NCBI GenBank assembly: GCA_022496185.1
Contig: WTXG01000030.1
Coordinates: 248,001-312,000 of the forward strand
Source of the DNA: Multifurca ochricompacta
Taxonomy: Eukaryota; Basidiomycota; Agaricomycetes; Russulales; Russulaceae
Direction: 5' to 3'
DNA length: 64,000 bases
The translations under genes were made by a program, and so were the position numbers. The notes beneath the pieces were generated by a model, which was not told where the DNA came from, made no database searches, and saw only the letters and a program-made list of their open reading frames with translations. Below, piece after piece: positions 1 through 10,658 of the stretch; positions within the stretch are counted from its first letter, which is position 1, and each line of letters opens with the position of its first letter.

Positions 1-1812
1 CAGCTAAGATGTGGCAGGTCCTACACGGTGCTGATAGCGATGTCATTTGGCTCCAGCAGGATTGTAATCTATATTTGGTGAACATGTTTGACACCTTTCA
101 TGCTTCGAAGGTCCTCGACTTTCCCCGACATGGGCTTGCTCATTTACTTGAGATGTACTGTGACTTTTCTCCGGATAAGCGTTATCAGCTCGCAGATTGG
201 CGAATTCGGTATGTTTCCCGGTTGGGATACAGATAGACTCCTTTGACCCAAACCGTGTAGACCGCTTCCTGACGTGATGCTCAAATATGCCCGCGCTGAC
301 ACCCATTTCCTTCTTTACGTATACGACAACTTGCGAAATGCTCTCCTTGACCGCGCCGTCTCGCGTGCTGCCTCCCCTACAAGTCGTGCTGACTCTCCTA
401 CAGCACAAGATGTGTTCGTGCGAGAGGTACTATCGCGTTCTGCTGAAACCGCACTTCGTGTATACTCCCCCGAACCTTACGACGCGGAGGGGGGATCTGG
501 ACTCAACGGGTGGGACACACTTGCTCGCAGATGGAACAAACCGGCGCTTGGCGTGGATGGCGAGCCTAGCGTACAGCGAGAGGTCTTTCGAGCCGTGCAC
601 GTGTGGCGGGATCGTGTTGCGCGCGAGGAGGATGAGAGTACTGGGTAAGCATTTCTCTCTCTTAGAGATTACGTGCAAAGGTCGATGCGCAGTCCAGATA
701 TGTGCTTTCTAACCGCTTTGTATTCAAGCTGGCGGAGCAAGCACCTGCGGATATGGCTGCGCTTCTGCACGCGTTCTCATCTACACCGCCCGTTGTGAGA
801 AGACGCGCCAAAGAGCTGCTTGATGTCATTCGTGATGCTGTAAAGAAGGGGCTGAGCAGGGCTATTGGAGAATCGAGACATCTCCCTGCAGCATCTTCCG
901 AGGATACTGACGGATCAGACAAGATGGACGTTGATGTTTCATCGGCATCTATAGTCCCAGTCCCTGCGTCACCTTCATTATGGTCTCCTAGGAAAGCTCT
1001 TCCCACAGCACCCACGTCGTCGTTGTTTGGCACCGCAACTGTGATGTCTCATCCTCCGCCTCTCTACTCAACTTCTCACAGCTCACTTTTTGGCTCCGTA
1101 TTTGTATCTCCTGTCCAAAAAGACAGTTCCTTTACTCGGTTCCAAGACATTGTGCGTAAAATTCACAGTGCCTTGGTGATCTCCCCGAAAGTGCGTACAG
1201 AACTATACTCTACTTTGGGTATTTCCTCATCACTGCCGCAGGCTCCTACTCCAGTGAAGACTACAGATGTCCCCATCGAGGTTACCGAAGCTTCTACTGC
1301 TGCCCCTACCACCGGCGGGGCAACTATTGAGATCCCATTTGTTCCAGCTCCCCTCAGACAGGGAGTCAAGTCCGAGGTCATCGATGATGCGATTATCGTA
1401 GTCGGGCAGCGTCAAAAGAAGCGGAAACGTGCCAAAAAGGCCGGAATTGTAGACGGTGGAGAGGGCGAAAAGTCGCCTACGCTGGCAGGGAAGGCTAAAG
1501 CAGAGCCTGAAGTGATACCCTTCGACTTTGCGAGTGCGCCCAATATCCTAGATGACGGAACTGGCGGGTACAGTGAACAGGAGGACGGGAGGGCTGGGAA
1601 GAGGAAACGGCAAAAGAAGAGCTTGAGTGCGTCTAAAAAATCTCTACTTTATTGTTTTCGGTTTTGTCTCACTTTTGTCTCACCCTTTTGTCGACGATGC
1701 TGTGGGGCTGACTTGTTTAGGTGGTGTATCGGAGCGGGGGAACTTCCCGGCGGCACCCAAGGATCGGAGGGAGGTTAGAAGTGGAAATGTGGCTCATACA
1801 TTCCGCCCATGA
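1..1812 (+). CDS. RRP6: RRP6/EXOSC10-type nuclear exosome 3'-5' exonuclease, 3' part
   Basis: This is the 3' portion of the DEDD-family exonuclease that works with the nuclear RNA exosome in rRNA, snoRNA and mRNA processing. The window opens inside the exonuclease domain. [10 protein letters not shown] carries the second acidic motif, and [14 protein letters not shown] carries the third (Y..D). An HRDC-like helical region follows from about 540 to 870, then a low-complexity basic tail with KKRKRAKK and GKRKRQKK patches, likely nuclear localisation. Visible exons are 1-208, 261-644, 698-1626 and 1721-1812. The introns start GT and end AG, and phases join cleanly. The last exon ends in [10 protein letters not shown], like the C-terminal tail of other RRP6 proteins. 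The 5' end lies outside the window. No break is seen. Exon joins were inferred from reading frame and family conservation. Confidence 0.93.
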
Positions 1813-2255
1813 TCGTTGTTGTTACGAAGTTAAGAATGTTGTTTATTTGGTCATGAGTCACGTAACTCGGGCCGTGAGCCGAACACTGGTCTTGGCGGCC
1901 TCGAATCCGCGGAGAAGTTGAGTGAGTTGATATAACTAAACATAACATAACGCCTCTTCGGGGCTTCTCGCCAGTTGGGCGCTCTTCACGAGTTTGGTAA
2001 ATTTGCCACTCGGAGGAAGGAATGGCGCACGCCAAGCAGAACCTGTGCTTATTGAGAAATTATTCCTGGGCGGGACTAGAATCTTGGGCGATTGGTTCGG
2101 ATTGATATATTCTCATATATTCTAGGCACTCAAAGATCATCCGACAATCCCTGTGCTCAGAGCTTCTTCCATTCTTGTTTTGTCTAGCATGGGATCTCAT
2201 AGCCCAGCTTCCACTAACAGCACTGAGTCATGGGATTCTGACTTGCAGGAAGAAA
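1813..2255. other. Intergenic region between RRP6 and kinase-like gene
   Basis: No convincing gene. It must hold the RRP6 3' UTR and the upstream region of the next gene. The open frames here are short and lack family resemblance. Confidence 0.5.
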
Positions 2256-3395
2256 ATGGATTCGGTTACCCACTTCAGAGGATGGTACCCCTTGAAAGTA
2301 TGCGGGCTGGCGGTGGCGAAGAGTCCCCTCATCTCCGAGGGCTTTACAGAATACCTTCCTCCCAGTCTTCGTCCACATCCTCGCACATGGTCTTCGTGTA
2401 AGCAAATATCTCGAATGCTCCCACTCATGTCTATATGAAATTAGTGATTTCGAGGCTGTTGTCGACGAGTATCTCTCCCATTATACGATTACTGACGCTC
2501 AGGACTTGGTGCGTGGCACCGTTACGTCACTGATATCAGACCCCGACATGCACGTTGTTCGCGCGTAGGTCGTTGTTGAAGCAGACTCAGGCACTCCCTC
2601 GGGGACATCTACATCTTTGATATTGCGACGCGTCAACCGTCACAGCCCAGAACTTGCGATCCTCCAGGCTCTCAACCTTGACGAGATACGAAACGACCCG
2701 TGGAACCCCGCCCCGCGCCTACTCTACACAGTCGAGCGCGGAGACGACGTCATCCTCTGCATCGAGCGACTCTTTGATTGCGATGATCCGCCGCTTCAGA
2801 CGGTGGCGAACGTGGTAGACTTCATCCGCCAAGCACTGGAGGTACACATTACCACTACCCACCCAGTTTCTCCTCTAACCACTCTCTCTGTAATGTTGAT
2901 GATATGTTCAGGGTCTCTGTTTCCTTCATGAGCATAATGTTGCTCATCATGCGTACGACGACCCGAACGGGGTGATGATGGACATCGGCCGCCGAAATAC
3001 GGCGGGTTTCGATCGCACGCGGTTACCAGTGCGCTACTATCGCATCAACTTCTCCCAGGCACAACAGCTCCTCCCAAGCGAAGCCGACCCACGTAACGCG
3101 AGTTTTTGCAGTGACGTACTTGATTGCGGTTCGATGCTTCAGACTCTTGTAGAGGAGGTGAGCTCTTCCTGGTGGCAGGCCACGGCCGACTATAAGATGT
3201 GGCTCTGCTTAACAACTGAGGCGATTTGTGTAGGTTCCGAAGATTGGGGGAAAGCTGCGTTCACTGGTTGCGGCGATGACAAGTGGTGAATATGGCGCAG
3301 AGGATGCTCGGAAGCTGTTCGAAGCGCTTTGCAAAGGGATCGACGCCTCAACATATGACGCGCCGCTTCAGCCGCTTAATATGAGCGAACCCTAG
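2256..3395 (+). CDS. Kinase-like protein with degraded catalytic motifs (probable pseudokinase)
   Basis: It resembles the large Agaricomycete family of single-domain kinase-like proteins. Exons inferred: about 2256-2397, about 2445-2508, 2569-2841, 2912-3157 and 3234-3395; the first junction is uncertain. The apparent in-frame TAG near 2566 is the end of a 60-base intron (2509-2568). The catalytic-loop segment reads LHEHNVAHHAYDDPNGVMMD, where relatives carry HRD before the N/MMD part, so the catalytic Arg-Asp is absent. The DFG segment reads RYYRINFSQA, so the metal-binding Asp is also absent. What remains is a kinase-shaped fold, or a decaying gene still open downstream of the uncertain first junction. 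Start chosen at the ATG opening MDSVTHFRGW; an upstream start cannot be excluded. Function unknown. Confidence 0.62.
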
Positions 3396-4665
3396 ACCTA
3401 CCCCTCCGCCCCTACCCACTCCAAATCGTGGTCTTTGCAAGTGTACTCCTTCCTCTTACGTCGCTTTTTTCCCAGATTTCTTACTTACCTGCATACACTT
3501 GCACTCAAATTCCCAAATCCCATCACATTCTATCAACAGAAAAGTCTCATTATTCCCACCCTTTACTCTTTCTGGAATCCTTGAGATAACATTTTTATTG
3601 TAACAACAAGCGATATATCTAGCAGCGAAAAGACCGTAGCTCACGTTGTGAGTGTAACTGATTATCCCAAGCTCTCCTGATCTCGTTTGTTCAAATGGAA
3701 GCCGTGCACGCGCAGATCCGTGTATCGGAGACAGGCAGGAGCTGCAGTTCGTGACTTATGGTATGTTGACCGCGAATTCAACAAGCACTTGCGTCTGGCG
3801 TTCATACTAACTAGGTACACATGCAAATCAATAGCCCAAAGCATACTTCGGTATATCACTAAGGAATTGTGCTGGCGTTATAGGGGCTACGCTTCTCTCT
3901 TTTTTACCCACTTTATCTCTCCCTCTCCCTAGAGCCAAGCTATAGGGACACTGTCTGCCTTCGGCGCGTTTATCAATTTTGCTCAGGGTTATCTAGCAGA
4001 CTAGCAGCTGACGGGCTTCGTTAAGTTTCTGAATAAGCAGTCTGAAACATTAAGTGTACCATCCGCCGCCATTGATTCGAGGTCGTCATGGGGATCTATC
4101 CGTGTGGAATATCTGAACTTTGGGGCTCGAGTGAATAGTTTTAGAACTGGGGAAACTCCCAACGCACATGATGTGTCAGACCTGCATCACCTCATGTCCT
4201 CCTCAGCTGAGGAGGCTACATCCTTGCTGAGTGAGAGAACACGTAGTTGAGCCATAAGGCCGAACCGTATCACATTCTCTCGCAAGTTGGAAGCCACGTC
4301 CATCGCACCTCTCACATACACCCTGTTCCCAACTGGTGCCACGGAATCCTGTTGACGCCATTCTGATATTAACCTGGCCCTGTCAGTCCATCTCAACGCT
4401 CCAACCAGTGAGAGCAGTACCTTAACTAATTTCCGTTTCCTGATTCTACTTGATATTCCTGCTTAGTGATGACTTTCTGCTCTGACAGAACATAGACTAT
4501 CTCTTTCGCAATAGGAAATGACAACACCCGCAAAAAGGTGGGAAAGGTGTCAGTGCCAGAAATAGGCCCTACACAACTTCCAGCGGCGGGCCGAGATTCC
4601 ACGGCGCAGTGCAATATCATTTGTGCCATCAACCACTGGCACCCTCGGACATTGAGGTAAGGTAA
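3396..4665. other. Intergenic stretch, 1.27 kb
   Basis: I see no supportable gene on either strand. Short open frames occur but none shows a motif, signal peptide or consistent splice pattern. The right end should contain the promoter of the S9 peptidase gene at 4666. Confidence 0.45.
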
Positions 4666-6934
4666 ATGTCCCCTCGCAAAGCTCCATTTGGGACTTGGTC
4701 CTCTCCGATCACGGCAGATGCCTTAGTTCAAAGTGTAAGCTACTTCTTGGGTGAGGTGTAAGGTCGTTGTTACTGAAGGGTCCACTCGCAGAGCACGCCC
4801 CTCGTAGACGTGCTTCTGGATCCAGTAACGCGCGTAATCTACCATATCGAAAGGAGATCATCTGAAGGTGGACGAGCTGTTATCGTTGATACGACTGCCA
4901 ATAAGGATGTATTCGGTGCTGATTGGAATTCCACCACCAAGGTACACGAGTATGGCGGAGGATCTGCAATCATCTATGACGGGAATATATACTTCTCTCA
5001 CTCTCCCGACGGAAGGGTTTACAGTTTGACAGTTGGATCAGAACCGAAGGCAGTAACCCCTGGTAGGCAACGTTCTGCTTCTGTCCTTTGTGAGCACCCC
5101 GTCCTAGCTAAAGTCATTTTCCCAGAAGGAAAACCGTTCAGATATGCCGACTTTAACGTCCACCCCGTTCACCGTCATCTCCTCGCTGCAGTGCTTGAGG
5201 ATCACACGAACGATGACCCTATGAAGGTGGTCAATACGCTCGTTATCATCAATGTGAAGACACAGTCACTGACGACTATTGCCTCTGGAGCGGACTTCTA
5301 TGCAGCGCCACGCTTTTCTCCGGATGGTGTACGCATTGCGTACCAAGAATGGAATCACCCAGATATGCCCTGGCAGCGGTCCGCGATACACTTGTCCAGG
5401 TTATCCGCGCAAGATGATAATATTATCGTTGAACATGAGAAGCGGCTCGCGTGGGACAATCGTGAGGTTAGCGTAGGCTACCCTGGATGGGTTGATGCCG
5501 ACACACTTATCTTTCTGACGGACGAGTCTGGTTTCTTGAATCCATGGGTGTACTCCGTCTCGTCTAAGAAAGCAAGCCCCCTCTTCACCGCCCCTGTGGC
5601 CCAAGACTTCGGGCTCCCTGCTTTCACTTTTGCGGACTCACCCTATACGATACTGGATACAGAAGAAAAGGCCATTCTTTTCTCTGCTCTCAAAAACGGG
5701 AGAACCGTGCTCTACATCTTTGAATGGAAGACAAAATCTATAATCCCTATCGAAAATACCTTCGTTTCAATCCGCGCGATTCAGGCCGTAGATGCGGATA
5801 CACTAGTATTCATAGCCAAATCAACTCGAACACCATCTGCTGTTATCAAGCTCAAGATTTCGGATGCTTCTTCATCTCATCCGCGCAGCACTTATGAGAT
5901 CCTGAAATCTTCCATGGCGTCTCTCCCATTCCCAGATGGGGTCATATCCCAGCCCCTGCCACTCACTCTAGGGACCGAGAGTGAGCCGGTGTATGCTACG
6001 TTATATCCTCCAACGAACTTTGAATACGATGGCAGCTCGCACCCCGTAGAGAAACCCCCGTGTATTGTCAATGCTCACGGGGGCCCGACAGGCATAGCAG
6101 GGCAGGGTCTAGATTGGACGAGGCAATACTTCACCAGCCGAGGTTGGGCCTGGTAAGTTCATTGTCAACAAGAAAATCCTAGTCTCCTATCTTATCTTGC
6201 AGGCTTGACGTCGATTATAGTGGTTCCGGCGGCTACGGCCGGAAATATATGTATGCCTTGATATATCGTATCGTTCGCTAACGCCGCCTCGCTAATACGT
6301 CCACGCAGAGACCGCCTAAATAGTTCGTGGGGTGTCGCCGATATCGCTGATTGTGCTGCCGCAGCCACAGCTCTCGCTTCGCAAGGTCGCACAGACGGTA
6401 CGCGCACCGCCATTCGTGGTGCTTCTGCTGGAGGGTTCACTGTTCTCGCCGCGCTCTCCCAACCCACTACTAAGCACGCGTTTGCCGCGGGCACGTCGTT
6501 GTTCGGCATCTCTGACCTCACTCTCCTAGCTAAGGCAGGAACGCACAAGTTCGAGGCGCGCTATATGGACAAGCTGATAGGCGGTGCCGTGGACGAAATA
6601 CCAGAGGTGTACGCGGAGCGGAGCCCTCTTAACAATGCGCAGAATATACGGAGCCCGCTGTTGGTGAGTGGGGTCGGGATTGTCACTGGGGTAGTGCCCA
6701 TGTCCATGGTCAACTGTGCTGACATGAATAAAGCTCTTGCAGGGCACAGCGGACAAGATTGTGCCGCCGGAGCAGGCGGAAGCTATTGAGAAGAGCGTAC
6801 GCGAGCAAGGCGGACATGTCGAGAAAGTGTTGTTTGATGGTGAGGGCCACGGTTTTATCAAGGCTGAGTCTATCAAGGTCGCGCTGGAGACGGAGCGTGC
6901 GTTTTATGAAAAGGTCTTTAGCATTAAAATGTAA
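4666..6934 (+). CDS. S9-family serine peptidase (acylaminoacyl/dipeptidyl peptidase type)
   Basis: Predicted to be 677 residues from five exons: 4666-4734, 4792-6152, 6203-6250, 6309-6663 and about 6734-6934. The summed length is a multiple of three. The first two thirds form a repeated beta-sheet (propeller-like) region, for example FSPDGVRIAYQEWNHPDMPW. The last third is an alpha/beta hydrolase with a complete triad. The nucleophile is in RGASAGGF (Ser codon 6424-6426), Asp is in GTADKIVPP (6752-6754) and His in GEGHGF (6848-6850). The oxyanion segment NAHGGP is at about 6070. No signal peptide is seen, so it is probably cytosolic. The last intron has two in-frame acceptors, after 6733 or after 6742; the first gives the LLLQGTAD strand typical of the family. 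Likely role: removal of N-terminal residues from peptides. Exact substrate unknown. Confidence 0.88.
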
Positions 6935-7414
6935 ACTGAATTCCGCGTTTGTATTCAATGTATTGAGCTCTGACTCACCCCCAAAGACAAGCATAAACAC
7001 CACCACATATGCGACATGCTCCCCAAATGCCACTACCACTCTCGGCGTGCGCTAGTGCGTACCTTTGAAACCTTACTTACCGTTCTCCTGCCCGATGCTT
7101 CCTCCACGGAGCTCGCAGCTCACCCGGCGCTCGTTTCCGCGCTCCCCTTTTCGTCACTGTCTCATCTTGTCACCATACTCTCGTCATCCAATAATCCAGT
7201 ACCTCTCTACGAACATTATACGGATGTCCCCGTCTCGTTCAGGCGATTATAAGGGCCCACTTCGCAAGGATAAGGGCGACGGAAGAGAAAATTGCATTGC
7301 AACCATCAACGAGATCTCATCTTATATCCAAAGATGATGGCATTGTATTCTCACGACTACGTAATGTGGCCTGCCTAGTTTGGTGCCTGTTCTGTTGTCT
7401 GTCTGAATATGCGG
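6935..7414. other. Intergenic; one weak open frame
   Basis: An open frame at 7016-7252 (+) could encode a 78-residue peptide rich in Leu and Ser. I recognise nothing in it. It may be a gene fragment or chance. The right end, near 7415, is where the first copy of the duplicated SSP/P450 module begins. Confidence 0.35.
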
Positions 7415-7641
7415 GGGTGTGGGGTGCCAGATGGTAGCCTTTTAAACGTTGAAGTTTAAACTTTCTTGCTGTCAAGTAACCTTATCCACAGGTATGCTTG
7501 TGACGGGCCACTCTTCGCTTCTCCGATCGCTATAGCCTTTGGCTCCATCATCCATACGAGTTAAGATTGAGCACCTCATGGTACTACGATCACGGCTTAG
7601 CTTCAACAATGTTATTAAAACGGTACGGAATCTACTCTCTC

Positions 7642-8213
7642 TCATCCCTGAAGAGCTTTCTGTTGCGCAGGGAACGTCGTAGACGCCACAGGACATCCTT
7701 GCCCAGTTCCGTTAAGGTTCTGCAAAGTCGCCATGGCTGTCTGCAATCGAGCAAGCTGCGACGCCTTCGAGTCATCCGTCGGGAAGGGTGCAGACACACC
7801 CGGATTGTTCAAGATGTGGCCCGCCTTGACGTTAGCATTCAGACTCTACGGTCACATATTTAGCAATTATTGTGATATGAATGAACCCGTGACAATAGGC
7901 TTACGGCGATGAAGGTGGCCCGATCGGGTGGGCAAGTGCAAGGAACTGGGACAGGTTTCCCATCCGGCCCTTTAGTGGGACCATCACAAGTTTTAGCACC
8001 CGCAAGTCCTGCAGGTCCTACATCTATGCGAGAATGTCCCATCAATTCCATTGCCTTTTTCGGATCAAATTTAATCTTACCAGTTGCGTTTACCCCAGCA
8101 GTGGTGCCAAACTGGGGAATGAGGTTCTCATTCACGTTAGGGTTTGCAGCGAGCGGAAGGGAAGACACGGTAGCCGCAAGAGTGCCAAGGAAGAAAGCAA
8201 TGAAGAACTTCAT
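7642..8213 (-). CDS. Small secreted cysteine-containing protein, copy 1 (SSP1)
   Basis: A 170-residue protein from two exons, 8213-7905 and 7845-7642, with a 59-base GT-AG intron; the join is in phase. It opens with a clear signal peptide (MKFFIAFFLGTLAATVSSLP) and is therefore probably secreted. The mature part has four conserved cysteines: one in TCDGPT, two in PCTCPPDRATF, one in GQGCPVAST. It ends in QQKALQG. I recall similar hypothetical secreted proteins in Agaricomycetes, but no function. Four copies occur in this window, all on -, three of them upstream of a divergent P450 gene. A TATA-like box lies about 125 bases upstream of the ATG. Copy 1 is open throughout. Confidence 0.82.
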
Positions 8214-8336
8214 GGTGTGTATCTTGGAGTTGATAGAAGTGAGCGGTGGTTGAATATTGGACTAGAACGCGCAGCGTTGTAGAAAAGAGTGTATGGAGTG
8301 TTATTGATGATGTTTGTGTAGTGTGCAAGCCTGACG

Positions 8337-8344
8337 TTTATATA
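8337..8344 (-). promoter_or_regulatory. TATA-like box of SSP1
   Basis: On the - strand this reads TATATAAA, 124-131 bases upstream of the SSP1 start codon. Copy 2 keeps the element (near 15265). In copy 3 the same place reads TGTATAAC (near 45810), and copy 4 has TGTATAAA (near 58135). Confidence 0.5.
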
Positions 8345-8347
8345 TCT

Positions 8348-9283
8348 CGTGTCTGGGTGCGTTTGTGATAGTATGCAAGTCGAAAGGCAACGGAGCTGCG
8401 GATGCGCAGTCATTACCGATGAATCGTGGGTGGAATATTGGGGCGTTACATCTCCCTGTCAACGCAGTACGATTCAAGTTTGGTTCTCGTACGTTATGGT
8501 AAATGTTTAAGGACATCAGGGTGAACACGTTGGGAATTGTGTACAAGGGCTCTGTGTTCTAACGCAAGGTGGACTCGGGTCAGTCATCGGGTCAGTCATT
8601 GAGATATCAACGGCCAACAGTCAATGTATGATGACTGGCCAACAGCAATGCTGGCAGCGGTCTATCCTCCTGAACGGTAATGAGGGCCAATAAGAGAGGC
8701 ACATGAGGATTCCGATCTCTGCTAACTGCGCGCGCGATCCAATGAGGCTCCTTCGGACAGGACAGGATTCTCTCATAATAGAGAGGCTCAGGACATCTTC
8801 TAAGCGCAGTGGAAACCGTTGCATTGTTACCGCATATACAGACTTGCAGAAACGTGCTTATTGCAGAAAGCTTGAATGCTGTAATCTAGGTATGAACGGG
8901 CACAAAATGTTCTCATTAGAATTGGAGATCAGTGAGGGATGACACAAAACATATGATGTATGGAACACGGACCGGCACGCGTTGTCAGACAGCGATAGGA
9001 AGTCACACTATTAGGGGGTGATGTAGACTCATTAACATGCATCAAGATAATATAATATAATCTTCTGGACTGAACATGAAGCCCTCTATACCTTTGTTGA
9101 AACGGAGCCAATGAGGCATAGAATGTTGAGCCGGTAACGGATCAGAGTAGGCCGGACGGGATCAGAGGTGACCGGTGTTGGCGGTGCAATACCTACACAC
9201 TCGTTTACTATGACTAAGTACATTCCTTATGATCACAGCACAGCAGTCTTTACAGTATTTAAAAGCAATATTTCTGTATCTTA
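8348..9283. other. Upstream flank of SSP1, no gene seen
   Basis: This spacer is shared with copies 2 (about 15270-16080) and 3 (about 45815-46600). No gene recognised. Its conservation between copies reflects duplication and cannot be read as functional constraint. Confidence 0.5.
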
Positions 9284-9859
9284 TGTACGGATCCAATCCG
9301 CAGTGAGTGCGAGGCAAAGTATTCCCTGGTTGGTGAGAGAGAGAGAGAGGAGAGAAGAGAGCGCGCCCTTTTGAGATAACTAGATCGAATGTAAACGTAT
9401 TGTGCTTGAATTCGAGGAAATCGCTGCTTGTTGGTTCCGTTTGACCTTTGCGCTCGATGTCGTCAAGAAGTTCTTTAGCACACAAAGATAGATAGAGAAA
9501 GGGGAGAGAAATGCCGATTGATTTCTGCTTCTGTTGGCTCACTGGCTGGTCTACTACAAGCATTGTATGTACCTTTAAATACTTGCAGAGAGACCTAGTT
9601 ATGAAGCAGAAAGAGGGTGAATTAGGATTGAAAGAGGACAAGTTAGGTGAAGCCAGGCAATAAAGGCGGAGATGATGTAGACGGAGAGGTGAAAACGTGG
9701 CAATTAAAACGGGGAGGTAGTGAAACTGGTGTAAGGAATGGACAGGCATGCGACCCGGAATGCAAATGATAAGATATGCGAAACTAGATTATAAGTGCTC
9801 TAAATTCAGAAGAGGCGATAGCTGGCTGTTTCATGCTCAACGCCCGAGCCATCCTTACA
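9284..9859 (-). mobile_element. Solo LTR-like element, 576 bp (family L1), inverted copy
   Basis: The element starts TGTACGGATCC and ends CATCCTTACA, so each strand begins TG and ends CA. An almost identical copy in opposite orientation lies at 23243-23395 joined to 38585-39006; there a LINE interrupts it and a 4-bp duplication (atag) flanks it. A TATTTAAAG box lies inside. No clear target duplication is visible around this copy, whose right flank runs into a Copia LTR remnant. Long open frames across it are incidental. Confidence 0.7.
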
Positions 9860-9980
9860 ATACGAAGGAGCATATTGTGCATGCAAACGTGGAATTGCAA
9901 TGTGGAATTGTCTCTGAATCAGTTAGTGAACTTTAGATTATCTTATCATGATCAATAGATCGAGTCCACCCAGGTGTCTT
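9860..9980 (-). mobile_element. Fragment of Copia LTR (family C2)
   Basis: It matches, on the - strand, the middle of the LTR seen at 14079-14382 and 43838-44121. Shared landmarks include the segments around cgatcaatagatcgagtcca and ggaattgtctctgaatcag. The rest of the LTR is missing. Confidence 0.6.
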
Positions 9981-10256
9981 GTACTTGATTTGCATTACAT
10001 TCTACAGACCCCCTGTTATTCTATTGTGACTTCCATTATTGTACAACTTCATTTCTCCATCATTTTGCTTGTATACATTTCTTGATCATTGTTACATTGC
10101 AACTTCATGAACTCCTATTATAGCATGAATTGTATATCATACAAAAACCTCCAAGTTCACTTGTATCAATAACAGAATTGAATTGCATTTTTGTCTCCAC
10201 TTCTAAATTCTCTTGTGCGTTCCCGCTCGTCTTCTTTTGCGTCTATAATCTTATCA
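9981..10256 (+). mobile_element. 5'-truncated solo LTR (family L3) in module 1
   Basis: It matches the right part of the 400-bp LTR at 47228-47627, ends ...CTTATCA, and is followed by gtagg, the same target sequence as in module 3. A further divergent copy is inverted at about 12690-13025. The left end is missing. Confidence 0.65.
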
Positions 10257-10658
10257 GTAGGACTTGAGAAGTTGAGACTAAAGAAGCGAAGGGATGTCTG
10301 AAGAACTCAGCATCCTTAAGATAACGTCTGAGTGTTTTTGGAGCCGAATATAAAATTAATTAGTTCAACCGGGCGCCCATTGAGAACTTCTGCTTCTGCT
10401 CTTATGTTCCGTGCTAACTCGGCTAGGGTTCCGTCAAAACGAGGACCCCATATATTTCGACTGCCCAGCCCCAGCTTGGCATCCCTTCTCTAACTGCACA
10501 CCCCCAACACCTTCATCGCCTCGTGTCCTACAACGAGTGGTAGTTTCGAAGAAGTATATTCGTTGGATGTCGAGAAGTTATAACACCTCGACCTATGGAT
10601 CTGTGCAACCTAGTGAGACTCTGTACTCCCGTTCACCTGGTATTTTCCCTTAATTTAA

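Noticed and set aside
2560..2568. In-frame stop as evidence of a broken kinase-like gene
   Set aside because: The TAG is the acceptor end of a 60-base GT-AG intron whose removal keeps the frame.
7016..7252. A 78-codon open frame as a gene
   Set aside because: No recognisable motif, no splice or promoter support; listed only as part of an intergenic region.
9162..9749. A 195-codon open frame on - that recurs at 38334-39047
   Set aside because: It lies wholly inside the solo LTR-like element and its flank; the shared reading reflects the repeat, with no protein motif.
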